Below the pieces are notes generated by a model. That model was not told the origin of the DNA. It did not search any database and worked only from the letters and a program-made list of their open reading frames with translations. Made by a program: the position numbers and the translations under genes. From contig JAMFRO010000022.1 in NCBI GenBank assembly GCA_026224825.1, positions 372,001 through 436,000 on the forward strand: a DNA stretch of 64,000 bases, in the 5' to 3' direction. Positions 1 to 9,091 of this stretch are shown piece after piece; position 1 is the first letter of the stretch; each line of letters begins with the position of its first letter. This stretch comes from a bacterium (lineage in GTDB: Bacteria > Pseudomonadota > Alphaproteobacteria > Acetobacterales > Acetobacteraceae).

Positions 1-902
1 CGGTTGCCTTTGCGGCGGCGGCTTTTGCGTTGAGCCTGTTCACCAAGCAGGATCTGCTGGTGTTTCCGTTGAGTGTTGCGCTGCACCTGCTGATGACGCG
101 CAACTGGCGGGGATTTGCTGTGTTTGCGGGAGCCGGGGTGGTGGTGGCGGGCGGGCTGCTGGCATTGTCGTATCATCTCGACGGGGTGTATTTTTTGGCC
201 GATCTGTTCCGGCCGCGGGCCTATGCGTTGCGGAATTTATCGACGGAGACGTTGCATTATCTGCTGCATTTTGCCGTGCCGCTGGTGATTGCCGTGGCGG
301 TTTTGCGGCGCGCGGAGGGATTGCCGTATCGCGGTCTTCTCATTATCCTGCTGCTTTGTTCCAATGCCGTTGCTGTTTGCTTTTCCGGCGGTGATGGTGT
401 TGCGTCCAATATTTTTTATCCGGCGTTGATTGCCGATGTGCTGGCCTGCGTGTGTGGCCTGTGCTGGCTGGAACGCGAGGGCAGGTATTTTGCCGCAGCC
501 CTCGTTGTAACGACGCTGGCGGTGGCGCTGATTGTGCCGTTTCAGCTTTATGCCGATGTGCGGGCGCAACAGCTTCTGCCTGCGGCAACGGTGCAGGTGC
601 TCCAGGCGGTTGCCTTGCTGCGGGACGCGCAGGGGCCGGCGATCTGCGAGGATCTGCTTATTTGTTACGAGTCCGGCAAGCCGATGGATTATGATCCGTA
701 TTATGTGGGGGACCAGATTCTGATAGGCCGGATAAGGGAAGATGACGTGCTGGCGATGCTGGCGGCCCAGCATTATGCGGTGATACAGACGGCTGGAAGG
801 CCTGAGGGGCGGTTTACGCCGGCGGTGGTGCGCATGATGCTGGCGCGCTACCGGCAGGTGATGGGCGGCGCTGATTATTCCGTTTTCGTGCCGCGCGCGT
901 GA
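1..902 (+). CDS. Membrane protein, 3' part (GT39/GT87-like sugar transferase)
   Basis: The frame is open to the left edge, so only the last 299 codons or so are visible. The fragment starts inside a hydrophobic segment followed by an FTKQD motif, then has several more membrane helices and a soluble C-terminal part of about 100 residues. An FTKQ-type loop between helices is common in polytopic lipid-linked sugar transferases and related uncharacterised membrane proteins, so a role in cell-surface glycosylation is possible. Without the N-terminal catalytic loop the family cannot be fixed. It ends two bases before the convergent MFS gene, with no terminator between them. Confidence 0.6.
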   Translation, partial: VAFAAAAFALSLFTKQDLLVFPLSVALHLLMTRNWRGFAVFAGAGVVVAGGLLALSYHLDGVYFLADLFRPRAYALRNLSTETLHYLLHFAVPLVIAVAVLRRAEGLPYRGLLIILLLCSNAVAVCFSGGDGVASNIFYPALIADVLACVCGLCWLEREGRYFAAALVVTTLAVALIVPFQLYADVRAQQLLPAATVQVLQAVALLRDAQGPAICEDLLICYESGKPMDYDPYYVGDQILIGRIREDDVLAMLAAQHYAVIQTAGRPEGRFTPAVVRMMLARYRQVMGGADYSVFVPRA

Positions 903-904
903 GG

Positions 905-2248
905 TTAAGGCTCCACTGCGGATAGAGGTGGGGCGATGTCTTCCAGGGATTTTTGTTCCGCATCAACACCAAGCCACGCGGCGATGAGGGCCGCTATGAT
1001 CATCAGTACGCCGGCGAAGATGTAGCCGGCGCAGATGGCGCGCGGACTTCCGCTGCCGATGAGATGGGCGAAAAGCAGCGGGGCGAGTACGCCGCCGGCG
1101 GCTGTGCCGATAGCGTAGAAGAAGGCGATGGCCGTGGCGCGTATTTCCAGGGGAAAAACCTCGCTGGCAGTGAGGTAGGCGGCACTGGCGCCGGCGGAGG
1201 CTACGAAGAAAATGGCGGACCAGGCGCAGGTTTGCGTGGTTGCGGTGAAGACGCCGTGCAGGAATAGATAGCCCGTGCCGGCCAGCAGCAGGCCGGAGAG
1301 GCCGTAGGTGACGGTGAGCATGATGCGGCGGCCGATGGTGTCGAAGAGCGGGCCGAGGAGCACCGGGCCGCAGAAATTGCCGGCGGCGAGCGGGAGCAGG
1401 TACAGACCGGCGCGGCCAGGGGAGACATGGTAGAAGCGGGTGAGCATAAGCGCGTAGGTGAAGAACAGCGCGTTGTATAAAAATGCCTGGGCGGCCATGA
1501 GCACGAAGACGAGCACGGTGCGGCTGCGGTATTTTTGGAATAATATTGGTAATATAAGGGAGAAGCCAAAACTCTCGCGGGGTTGCAGGGTTAGTTTTTT
1601 AGCCTGCCCCCCCTGCCCTCCGGCGCGGGTTTCGATGTGCTGCATCGCCACCTCGGCCGCTTTGGGGTGCCCGTGGGTGACCAGCCAGCGCGGGCTCTCG
1701 GGGATGAAATTGCGTAAGGTGAGAACAATGCTGCCGAGAATGGCGCCCAGGGCAAAGCCTAAGCGCCAGCCGAGGTTGACCGACAATATGGCGGGGTTGA
1801 GGAGCAGGATCGTGGCACCGGCACCCAAAGCCGCACCCAGCCAGTAGGTGCCGTTGACCGCGAGGCTGATGCGGCCGCGCAGGCGGGCCGGCATCAGCTC
1901 GTCCACCGCGGAATTGACCGCCGCGTATTCGCCGCCGATGCCAATGCCGGTGAGCAGGCGGAAGGCACCGAGGGACCAGGCGTTCCAGGCGAAGGCGCTG
2001 AGCGTGACGCCCAGGAGGTAGCAGGCGAGGGTAATGAAGAACATGCGGCGGCGGCCGAAACGATCCGTGAGCCAGCCGAAGACCAGCGCGCCGAGCACGG
2101 CACCGCCCACATAGCATGAGCCGATGCCGCCGAGCTGGCCCGGGGTGAGGCCGAGCGCGCGCGGGTTGGTGAGTACCGCCCCCATGGCGCCGATGATGGT
2201 GACCTCCAGACCGTCCAGCATCCAGCTTGTGCCGAGGCCCGCGAGCAA
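905..2248 (-). CDS. MFS transporter, sugar/aromatic-acid type
   Basis: A 12-helix major facilitator of the sugar-porter/AAHS type, probably an inner-membrane proton symporter for a sugar or organic acid. Signature motifs are DG-E in helix 1 (MLDGLEVT), the loop 2-3 motif LTDRFGRRR, RLLTGIGIGGEY in helix 4 and PESPRWL after helix 6. The coordinates use a TTG start, which is probably not the real N-terminus. The frame stays open to a TAG at 2348-2350 and encodes the usual pre-helix-1 segment (RLDRLLWSRFH), yet contains no ATG, GTG or TTG there. A GGAG lies 8 bases before an ATC codon (2315-2317). Substrate is unknown. Confidence 0.8.
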   Translation of the reverse strand: MLAGLGTSWMLDGLEVTIIGAMGAVLTNPRALGLTPGQLGGIGSCYVGGAVLGALVFGWLTDRFGRRRMFFITLACYLLGVTLSAFAWNAWSLGAFRLLTGIGIGGEYAAVNSAVDELMPARLRGRISLAVNGTYWLGAALGAGATILLLNPAILSVNLGWRLGFALGAILGSIVLTLRNFIPESPRWLVTHGHPKAAEVAMQHIETRAGGQGGQAKKLTLQPRESFGFSLILPILFQKYRSRTVLVFVLMAAQAFLYNALFFTYALMLTRFYHVSPGRAGLYLLPLAAGNFCGPVLLGPLFDTIGRRIMLTVTYGLSGLLLAGTGYLFLHGVFTATTQTCAWSAIFFVASAGASAAYLTASEVFPLEIRATAIAFFYAIGTAAGGVLAPLLFAHLIGSGSPRAICAGYIFAGVLMIIAALIAAWLGVDAEQKSLEDIAPPLSAVEP

Positions 2249-2496
2249 TAGAGCGTGGAAGCGGCTCCATAGGAGGCGGTCCAGCCGCGCGGGGATATCG
2301 GTGGTGATGCGGTGGATGGGATGAACTCCGGCTTTTGCTCGGCAGTGCTAGCAAAATGGGACGACCGCACCCTGTCCGGAACATGAGTTATCTTTCACAA
2401 TGGACTTTCTTGCTAACTAGCCACGGCATGCGGGGTTGTCCTCGAGCTTGCCAATGCAAACATCCCAGATGCTGGTGAACAAAGGGAAGAGATGGC

Positions 2497-4353
2497 ATGG
2501 CCAGTTTGATTGAGGATTATGCCATCATCGGCAATTGCGAGACCGCTGCCTTGGTGGGGCGCGATGGCGCGATCGACTGGCTGTGTCTGCCGCGATTTGA
2601 TAGTTCGGCCTGTTTTGCGGCTTTGCTCGGCGGTGAGGGCAACGGGCGGTTTGTTATAAGCCCGGTGGGGGAGGCTGTTGGCTCGCGTGCTTACCATAAG
2701 CATAGCTTGATTCTGGAAACGGTCTTTGAGACCTCGACCGGTGTGGTGAAACTGATCGATTTCATGACGCGGCAGGGGGAGGAGAGCCATCTGATCCGGC
2801 GTGTGCAGGGGGTAAGCGGCACGGTGGCGATGCGACTCGATCTGGTTGTGCGGTTTGATTATGGCACCTCCATACCTTGGGTGTCGCGCAATGCGGATGG
2901 GCGCATTGAGTTTGTTACGGGGCCAGATCGGCTTATGCTGCAGGCGGGGCTGGAGGTTGATAACCGTGACTTGCGGACCGAGGCCGCGTTTGAGGTGGTT
3001 GGGGGGCAGGAGATTGATATCGCGTTGAGCTGGTCTAAATCCTACCGGCCGGTGCCGCCGCCGCTGGTGATCGGGCCGATGCAGGCGGCTTCTGAAAAAC
3101 GCTGGCGGGAATGGGTGGAGCGGTTTCAGGGTGATGGGGAATATTCCGAGATTGTGACGCGCTCGCTGATCACTTTGAAGGCGCTGACGCATTTCGAGAC
3201 GGGGGGGATTGTGGCGGCGGCCACGACCTCGTTGCCGGAGCAGATCGGCGGGCCGCGCAACTGGGATTACCGGTTCTGCTGGCTGCGGGATGCAACGCTG
3301 ACGCTCTATGCACTGCTGGAATGCGATTTTGTAGAAGAGGCCATCGCCTGGCGGCAATGGCTGATCCGGGCTGCGGCCGGCAGCCCTGAGCAGTTGCAGA
3401 TTATGTATGGGGTTGCGGGAGAGCGCCAGCTTGCTGAATGGGAGGTTGGCTGGCTCGCGGGGTATGAAAACTCCGTGCCGGTGCGCATTGGTAATGCGGC
3501 GGCGGGGCAGCTTCAATTGGATGTGTACGGCGAAATTCTGGATGCGATGTATTATGCCCGGACCAAGGGCATTCCGGCGGATGACACGGCCTGGGGGCTG
3601 GAATGCGCGCTGGTGGCGCGTCTCACAAAAATCTGGCGGGAGCCAGATGACGGGATTTGGGAACAGCGTGGCGGGCGCAAGCAGTTTACGCATTCCAAGA
3701 TCATGGCCTGGGTGGCGGTGGACCGGGCCATACGCTCGGCCGAGGAGTTTGATTTACCCGGGCCGTTGGATGAGTGGCGGGCGTTGCGGGGGCTGATACA
3801 TGAGGTGGTGTGCGCTGAAGGGTATGATGCGGCGCTGGGCTCGTTTGTGCAGGTTTTTGGGACGAAAAATCTGGATGCTGCACTGCTGATGATCCCTCTG
3901 CTGGGGTTTCTGCCGGCGGAGGATCCGCGGGTGATCGGCACTGTCGCGGCGATTGAAAAGCAGTTGCTGGTGGGCGGATTTGTGCGGCGTTACCAGAACC
4001 AGATTGCGGGGGATGGGCTGCCGGGCTCGGAGGGTGTGTTTCTGGCGTGCAGCTTCTGGCTGGCGGATAATTACATTCTGCAGGGGCGCGTTGATGAGGC
4101 CCGGGAATTATTTGAGCGGCTGGCTGGGCTGTGCAATGATGTTGGACTGCTATCAGAAGAATATGATCCGCATTTGAAACGCATGGTGGGTAATTTTCCG
4201 CAGGCATTTTCACATCTCTGCCTGATTACCACGGCGCTTAACTTGAGCCGGGCGACCGGCCCGGCCAGGCACCGGGGGAGATGCGGGGAAACTAACCCTG
4301 CTCGAGAGCCCGTAGCTTTGCCAGCCGCCGCTGGTGCCGGGCCGCGCCGCTGA
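2497..4353 (+). CDS. Glycoside hydrolase family 15 protein (glucoamylase/trehalase-like)
   Basis: A 618-residue GH15 enzyme. This family cleaves glucose from alpha-glucans or trehalose with inversion. The N-terminal beta-sandwich begins with the typical IEDYAIIGNCETAALVGRDG and IDWLCLPRFDS segments. The (alpha/alpha)6 catalytic barrel has NWDYRFCWLRDATLTLYAL near residue 250 and the C-terminal GNFPQAFSHL motif. No signal peptide is visible, so it is probably cytosolic. The start has AAGGGAAGAG just upstream. The last 62 bases overlap the convergent rpiB. Its position beside rpiB, pgl, glk, gnd and zwf suggests it supplies glucose to the pentose-phosphate route. Trehalase and glucoamylase activities cannot be told apart here. 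Confidence 0.88.
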   Translation: MASLIEDYAIIGNCETAALVGRDGAIDWLCLPRFDSSACFAALLGGEGNGRFVISPVGEAVGSRAYHKHSLILETVFETSTGVVKLIDFMTRQGEESHLIRRVQGVSGTVAMRLDLVVRFDYGTSIPWVSRNADGRIEFVTGPDRLMLQAGLEVDNRDLRTEAAFEVVGGQEIDIALSWSKSYRPVPPPLVIGPMQAASEKRWREWVERFQGDGEYSEIVTRSLITLKALTHFETGGIVAAATTSLPEQIGGPRNWDYRFCWLRDATLTLYALLECDFVEEAIAWRQWLIRAAAGSPEQLQIMYGVAGERQLAEWEVGWLAGYENSVPVRIGNAAAGQLQLDVYGEILDAMYYARTKGIPADDTAWGLECALVARLTKIWREPDDGIWEQRGGRKQFTHSKIMAWVAVDRAIRSAEEFDLPGPLDEWRALRGLIHEVVCAEGYDAALGSFVQVFGTKNLDAALLMIPLLGFLPAEDPRVIGTVAAIEKQLLVGGFVRRYQNQIAGDGLPGSEGVFLACSFWLADNYILQGRVDEARELFERLAGLCNDVGLLSEEYDPHLKRMVGNFPQAFSHLCLITTALNLSRATGPARHRGRCGETNPAREPVALPAAAGAGPRR

Positions 4354-4738
4354 AGCTTGCGGCCAGGTATATGCGGATGAGCTCGGCGGCAAGCGAGGCG
4401 CCGCAGATGCGGGCACCGAGGCAGAGCAGGTTCATGTCGTCATCCTCCACGCCTTGATGGGCGGAGAAGGAATCATGGATGAGGGCGGCGCGGATGGTCG
4501 GGATTTTATTGGCAACGATGCAGGCGCCGACGCCGCTGCCGCAGATGGCGATGCCGCGCTCCACCTCCTGCGCCGCGATGGCCCTGGCCAGAGGGATGAC
4601 GAAATCGGGGTAGTCATCAGCGAGGTCGAGCTGGAAGGCACCGAAGTCTTCGACCTCGTGGCCTTCGCTGCGCAGGAGTTGGAGGATTTCGGATTTCAAC
4701 GTGAAGCCACCGTGGTCCGCTGCAATGCCGATGCGCAT
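4292..4738 (-). CDS. rpiB: Ribose-5-phosphate isomerase B
   Basis: A 148-residue RpiB/LacA-family enzyme that interconverts ribose 5-phosphate and ribulose 5-phosphate in the non-oxidative pentose-phosphate pathway. Visible motifs are the N-terminal IAADHGGFTLK, which binds phosphate, the catalytic CGSGVGACIVANK loop with its cysteine, and ALIHDSFSAHQGVEDDD-MNLLCLGAR, which replaces the usual SR-HNDANVL segment. The ATG overlaps the pgl stop codon as TAATG, so the two genes are translationally coupled. The C-terminus overlaps the convergent GH15 gene. Confidence 0.93.
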   Translation of the reverse strand: MRIGIAADHGGFTLKSEILQLLRSEGHEVEDFGAFQLDLADDYPDFVIPLARAIAAQEVERGIAICGSGVGACIVANKIPTIRAALIHDSFSAHQGVEDDDMNLLCLGARICGASLAAELIRIYLAASFSGAARHQRRLAKLRALEQG

Positions 4739-5451
4739 TATTCTGCTCCCGCCGCGTCATCCGCGAAAATATGGAGTTGGCCTGCTGGTTTCAGGCGGGC
4801 GGCGGGCAGAGATTGGTCGCCGGCGCGCAGGCGCTGGAGGATGCCGCGTTTGTCCTGGCCCTGGACGAGGAATGCGGCGTGGCGGCTGCTCTCGAGCGTT
4901 GGGTAGGTGAGTGTGATACGGGGTTCGGCTTTTGCACCGATGACTGCCGCGGCCCAGAGGTTTCGCTCCGCGAGCACGGCGGTTTGCGGGAAGAGTGAGG
5001 CGGTGTGGCCGTCTTCGCCCAGCCCTAAAAATGTGACGTCGAAGAGGGGGCGGGCTGGGTCGAGCTGGTTTGAACCGTAGAAGGATTTTAACGCGCGTTC
5101 GTAGGCTGAGGCGGCTGCATCCGGGCTCAGCCCTGTGGTGGGGATGGGGTGGATGTTAAGCGCGGGGATGGGGATCTTTGCGAGCAGGGCCTCATTCACC
5201 ATGCGGTAATTGCTCAGCGCGTCGTCATGCGGCACGAAGCGCTCGTCGCCCCAGAACAGGTGGGTGCGCTGCCAGGGGAAATTGTTTCTGGTGGCCAATT
5301 GCTCATAAAGGCGGCGGGGGGTGGTGCCGCCGGAGAGGCAGATGGTAAAGGTGCCGGTTGATGCTGTGGCGAGGGCCAGCAGCCAGTCCGCTACCTGGCC
5401 TGGGAGGGCATCCGGCGTGGTAATCGTCTGTTTTGTGCTCGGCATTAGCAT
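4738..5451 (-). CDS. pgl: 6-phosphogluconolactonase
   Basis: A 237-residue cytosolic hydrolase of the NagB/RpiA/DevB superfamily that opens 6-phosphogluconolactone, the product of Zwf. Key segments are CLSGGTTPRRLYEQLA, the WGDERFVPHDDALSNYRM motif, FDVTFLGLGEDGHTASLFP and RITLTYPTLESS. Length is normal. It is the first gene of the two-gene pgl-rpiB unit and lies back to back with glk-gnd-zwf across a gap of about 250 bases, so both halves of the oxidative branch may share a control region. Confidence 0.94.
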   Translation of the reverse strand: MLMPSTKQTITTPDALPGQVADWLLALATASTGTFTICLSGGTTPRRLYEQLATRNNFPWQRTHLFWGDERFVPHDDALSNYRMVNEALLAKIPIPALNIHPIPTTGLSPDAAASAYERALKSFYGSNQLDPARPLFDVTFLGLGEDGHTASLFPQTAVLAERNLWAAAVIGAKAEPRITLTYPTLESSRHAAFLVQGQDKRGILQRLRAGDQSLPAARLKPAGQLHIFADDAAGAE

Positions 5452-5590
5452 AACTCACATTCAACATGACCATTGCAGGCCGGGGGATGGCATACCACCT
5501 AATCTAGGCACAGCAAAAAACTGTGCCACTCGACGCCGGTGGAATTGTCATGAATATTACGAATTATAAATTTATGCGGAGGGAAATGCC

Positions 5591-5689
5591 ATGCTGCCTG
5601 TAACCATGTTTTTACTGAGCATGATTTTTGCCAGCGCGGTTTTGGCACGTAAGCCAGCGCGGGTTGTGCCCATCCGCATTTCACGCTGA
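5591..5689 (+). CDS. Possible 32-residue hydrophobic microprotein upstream of glk
   Basis: A short open frame of 32 codons with a strong Shine-Dalgarno (GGAGGG, 7 bases before the ATG). The peptide starts [20 protein letters not shown] and continues with a basic tail rich in Arg, Val and Pro. This resembles a signal peptide or a single short membrane helix. It ends 11 bases before the glk ATG, which itself has no good ribosome binding site. The micro-ORF may therefore deliver ribosomes to glk by re-initiation, or encode a tiny membrane protein. No family is recognised. Confidence 0.45.
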   Translation: MLPVTMFLLSMIFASAVLARKPARVVPIRISR

Positions 5690-5700
5690 GCTGCGGCACG

Positions 5701-6693
5701 ATGCTGATTGCTGGCGATATCGGTGGGACCTCGGCGCGGCTTGTTTTGGTGTCGCGCAAGGGTGGGGCGCGGAAAATAATTGCGCGGCATGAGGTACGCA
5801 GTGGTGATTTCACGGGGCTGACACCGATTGTTGAGGCGTTTCTGGCGGCGAACAAGGCACGGGCGACGGCGGCATGTTTTGGTGTGCCGGGGCCGGTGAT
5901 CGATGGGCGGGCGCATCTGACCAATTTGCCGTGGGAGTTGGATGAGGCGGGGTTGCGTAAGAGTTTGAAGTTGGAGCGGGTGGATCTGTTGAATGATCTG
6001 CAGGCGATCGCGCATGCGGTGCCGCAATTACTGCCTACGGAAATGCTGGAGATCAATCCGGGCAAGGCTGTGAAGAATGGTGCGATTGCGGTGCTGGCGC
6101 CTGGTACGGGGCTGGGCGAGGCGTTTCTGGTGTGGGACGGGGCGCGCTATGTGCCCTGCCCTTCCGAAGGCGGCCATGCTGATTTTGCGCCGGCCAACCA
6201 TGTGCAGGCGGGGCTGTGGCGGTTTCTGACGGATCGTTTTGGTCATGCGTCGTATGAACGTGTGTGTGCCGGGTCCGGCGTGCCGAATGTGTATGATTAT
6301 CTGCGCTCGTTGGATCCGGCGTCCGAGAGCCCGGGGTTCGCGGCCGCCTTGCAGTCCGCGCCGGACCGAACACCGCTGATTATGGAGGCGGCGTTGGATA
6401 AGACCGAGCAAAACCCGCTGGCGGCGGCGACGTTGCGCATTATGGTTGACGTGTGGGGAGCGGAGGCGGGAAATCTGGCGCTGAAGGTGATGGCCATGGG
6501 CGGGGTGTATCTGGGCGGCGGCATGCCGGTGCGGGTGCTGCCGCAATTGCAGGATGGCGCGTTCATGCGTGCTTTCAGCGACAAGGGACGGTTTGCGGCA
6601 TTGCTCGGCAATGTGCCGGTGCGTGTCATTACGGTAAACGCGGCTTTGCTCGGCGCGACGCTGTACGGGCTGGAGCGGGCAAAGGAGACATAG
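5701..6693 (+). CDS. glk: Glucokinase
   Basis: A 330-residue bacterial hexokinase of the Glk type that phosphorylates glucose with ATP to glucose 6-phosphate. Visible features are the phosphate-1 loop [16 protein letters not shown] at the N-terminus, [20 protein letters not shown], the [13 protein letters not shown] segment with the catalytic Asp, APGTGLGEA and the C-terminal GGVYLGGG motif. It is followed after two bases by gnd, then zwf, in one operon. No strong ribosome binding site precedes the ATG; the upstream micro-ORF may supply coupling. Confidence 0.94.
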   Translation: MLIAGDIGGTSARLVLVSRKGGARKIIARHEVRSGDFTGLTPIVEAFLAANKARATAACFGVPGPVIDGRAHLTNLPWELDEAGLRKSLKLERVDLLNDLQAIAHAVPQLLPTEMLEINPGKAVKNGAIAVLAPGTGLGEAFLVWDGARYVPCPSEGGHADFAPANHVQAGLWRFLTDRFGHASYERVCAGSGVPNVYDYLRSLDPASESPGFAAALQSAPDRTPLIMEAALDKTEQNPLAAATLRIMVDVWGAEAGNLALKVMAMGGVYLGGGMPVRVLPQLQDGAFMRAFSDKGRFAALLGNVPVRVITVNAALLGATLYGLERAKET

Positions 6694-6695
6694 CG

Positions 6696-7712
6696 ATGCA
6701 GTTGGGGATGATCGGGCTCGGCCGGATGGGCGGCAATATGGTGACGCGGTTGAGCAAAGCCGGGCATGAATGTGTGGTTTATGACTCGCACCAGCAGGCG
6801 GTGGAGGCACAGGCGAAGAATGGCGTGAAGGGTACGGCCAGCCTGCAGGATTTCGTGAAGATGCTGAGCAAACCACGGCTTGTGTGGTTCATGCTGCCGG
6901 CGGGGGCGGTAGATTCCGTGCTGGAGGTGCTGACGCCGCTGTTGGAAGAGGGGGATATCGTCGTTGATGGCGGAAACTCGCATTATCATGATGATATCCG
7001 CCGCGCCGAGGCGTTGAAGGAGCATGGACTGCATTATGTGGATGTGGGGGTGAGCGGCGGCGTGTGGGGGCTGGAACGGGGGTATTGCCATATGATCGGC
7101 GGTGAGGATGGGGTGGTGAAACATCTTGATCCGATTTTCCGTTCGCTGGCGCCTGGGGTTGGTGAGATTGCGCGTACGGGAGGTGCTGAGGGTGAGCCGA
7201 GCAGCGCCGAGCTTGGGTATTTGCATTGCGGGAAGAATGGGGCCGGGCATTTCGTGAAGATGGTTCATAATGGTATCGAATATGGGATGATGGCGGCTTA
7301 TGCCGAGGGGTTCAATATTTTACGCCATGCGAATATTGGGCTGGATAAGCAGGAGGCGGATGCAGAGACGACGCCGCTGCGCAACCCTGAGCATTTCCAG
7401 TATGATATTGATGTGGGTGCGGTGGCGGAGGTTTGGCGGCGGGGGAGCGTTGTCGCGTCGTGGCTGCTGGATTTGACCGCGAGCGCGTTGAAGAAGAATC
7501 CGGAGTTAAAAGATTTCTCCGGCCAAGTTTCGGATTCTGGCGAGGGACGATGGACCTTGCAAGCGGCCATCGAGGAGGGCGTGCCGGCGCCGGTTATTTC
7601 GGCGGCATTGTTCTCGCGCTTCAGCTCGCGCGGTGAGGATGATTATGCGAACAGGCTGCTCTCCGCGATGCGGTTTGAGTTTGGCGGCCATGTTGAGAAA
7701 GCGAAGTCATGA
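6696..7712 (+). CDS. gnd: 6-phosphogluconate dehydrogenase, short (YqeC/GndA-like) form
   Basis: A 338-residue decarboxylating 6-phosphogluconate dehydrogenase giving ribulose 5-phosphate, CO2 and NAD(P)H. The ATG at 6696 is chosen because AAGGAGA lies just upstream and the Rossmann motif GLGRMGGNMV follows directly. Other motifs are VDGGNSHYHDD, the substrate-binding GVSGGVWGLERG and the catalytic Lys/Asn segment KMVHNGIEYGMM. The protein lacks the long duplicated C-terminal helical domain of the 470-residue enzyme. Short forms are often NAD-linked, which is family knowledge and not read from this sequence. Its stop overlaps the zwf start as ATGA. Confidence 0.93.
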   Translation: MQLGMIGLGRMGGNMVTRLSKAGHECVVYDSHQQAVEAQAKNGVKGTASLQDFVKMLSKPRLVWFMLPAGAVDSVLEVLTPLLEEGDIVVDGGNSHYHDDIRRAEALKEHGLHYVDVGVSGGVWGLERGYCHMIGGEDGVVKHLDPIFRSLAPGVGEIARTGGAEGEPSSAELGYLHCGKNGAGHFVKMVHNGIEYGMMAAYAEGFNILRHANIGLDKQEADAETTPLRNPEHFQYDIDVGAVAEVWRRGSVVASWLLDLTASALKKNPELKDFSGQVSDSGEGRWTLQAAIEEGVPAPVISAALFSRFSSRGEDDYANRLLSAMRFEFGGHVEKAKS

Positions 7713-9091
7713 GCGGCGCTCCTTCCGACGCGTTGGTCATTTTCGGTGTCACCGGGGACCTGGCGTATAAGCAGATATTTTCCTCGCTGTTGGGGCTGGT
7801 GCGTGATGAGGCGCTGGATGTGCCGATTATCGGCGTGGCGCATTCCGGCTGGAGCATCGCCAAATTGCGGGCGCATGCCAAGGAGGCCCTGGCGCAGCAT
7901 GGGCCGGTGGATGACAAGGCGGAGCAAAAACTCTTGTCGCTGCTGCGGTATGTGGATGGCGATTATGCGGACCCGGCATTGTTTGAGAAATTAAAGAAGG
8001 AGCTGGGGAAGGCGCGCCGGCCTTTGTATTATCTGGCGGTGCCGCCAAGTTTTTTTGGCACTGTGGCGGAGGCGCTGGCGAAATCTAACCCGGCGGGAGA
8101 TGCGCGGCTGGTGATCGAGAAGCCGTTTGGTCATGACCGTGCCTCCTCGCGGCGGTTGAACGATGTGGTGCGGCAGAATTTTGCGGAGGAAAACATTTTC
8201 CGCATCGACCATTTTCTCGGTAAGGAGCCGGTGCAGAATCTGCTGTATACGCGGTTTGCCAATCCGATGTTCGAGCCGATCTGGAACCGGCATTATGTGC
8301 GCAGCATTCAGATCACCATGGCTGAGACTTTCGGCATGGAGAATCGCGCGGGGTTTTACGATGCGACCGGGGCCAACCGGGACGTGCTGCAGAACCATCT
8401 GCTGCAGGTGCTGGCGCATGTGATGATGGACCCGCCGACGGGCGAGGAAAGCGAGGCGCTGCGCGACCAGAAGGCCAGCCTGCTGAAGGCGGTGCGGCCG
8501 ATTGATCCTAATGATGTGGTGCGCGGGCAGTATCGCGGGTATCGGGATATTCCGGGGGTGCGGCCGGGCTCGACCACGGAGAGTTTTATTGCCGTAAAAC
8601 TGTTTATCGAGAGCTGGCGCTGGGAGGGTGTGCCGATTTATATCCGCACGGGCAAGAAAATGCCTGTGACAGCCACGGAGGTTTTCGTGCAATTCCACCG
8701 GCCGCCGCGTGAGACATTTGGCGAGATGGTGCCGAATGATTCGGCACATATGCGTTTCCGGCTGAGCCCCGATACGGCGATCGGCATGGGGCTGCGGGTG
8801 AAGCAAGGTGGCGACAGGATGATGGGGCGCGATATGGAGCTGATGCTGACCTCGCGCGCCGCCGCCAACCGCCCACCCTACCAACGGCTGCTGGGCGATG
8901 CCATGCATGGCAAGAACGACCTGTTCGGGCGTGAGGACATTGTGGATGCACAATGGCGCATCGTGCAGGATATTCTGGATGACGCCACGCCGCTGTATTA
9001 TTACGAACCAGGCAGTTGGGGCCCAAATGAGGCGTTGCAGCTCATCAGCCCAGATGGGACGTGGCGAAATCCTGTGGTGACCTCAGGGTGA
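7709..9091 (+). CDS. zwf: Glucose-6-phosphate dehydrogenase
   Basis: A 460-residue enzyme that oxidises glucose 6-phosphate to 6-phosphogluconolactone. Motifs are the N-terminal dinucleotide fold FGVTGDLAYKQIFSSL, VIEKPFGHD, the catalytic RIDHFLGKEPVQN and IRTGKKMP. The fold motif reads GVTGDLAYKQ where many homologues read GASGDLAKRK. This change in the cofactor-binding loop could affect NADP versus NAD preference. It is last in the glk-gnd-zwf operon and ends overlapping the convergent isomerase gene by 9 bases. Confidence 0.94.
   Translation: MSGAPSDALVIFGVTGDLAYKQIFSSLLGLVRDEALDVPIIGVAHSGWSIAKLRAHAKEALAQHGPVDDKAEQKLLSLLRYVDGDYADPALFEKLKKELGKARRPLYYLAVPPSFFGTVAEALAKSNPAGDARLVIEKPFGHDRASSRRLNDVVRQNFAEENIFRIDHFLGKEPVQNLLYTRFANPMFEPIWNRHYVRSIQITMAETFGMENRAGFYDATGANRDVLQNHLLQVLAHVMMDPPTGEESEALRDQKASLLKAVRPIDPNDVVRGQYRGYRDIPGVRPGSTTESFIAVKLFIESWRWEGVPIYIRTGKKMPVTATEVFVQFHRPPRETFGEMVPNDSAHMRFRLSPDTAIGMGLRVKQGGDRMMGRDMELMLTSRAAANRPPYQRLLGDAMHGKNDLFGREDIVDAQWRIVQDILDDATPLYYYEPGSWGPNEALQLISPDGTWRNPVVTSG

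Noticed and set aside
5551-5590. A sequence with CGCATAA on the minus strand, considered as a dif site
   Set aside because: The XerD half does not match (no TTATGTTAA-like sequence) and it lies far from the apparent skew turning point.
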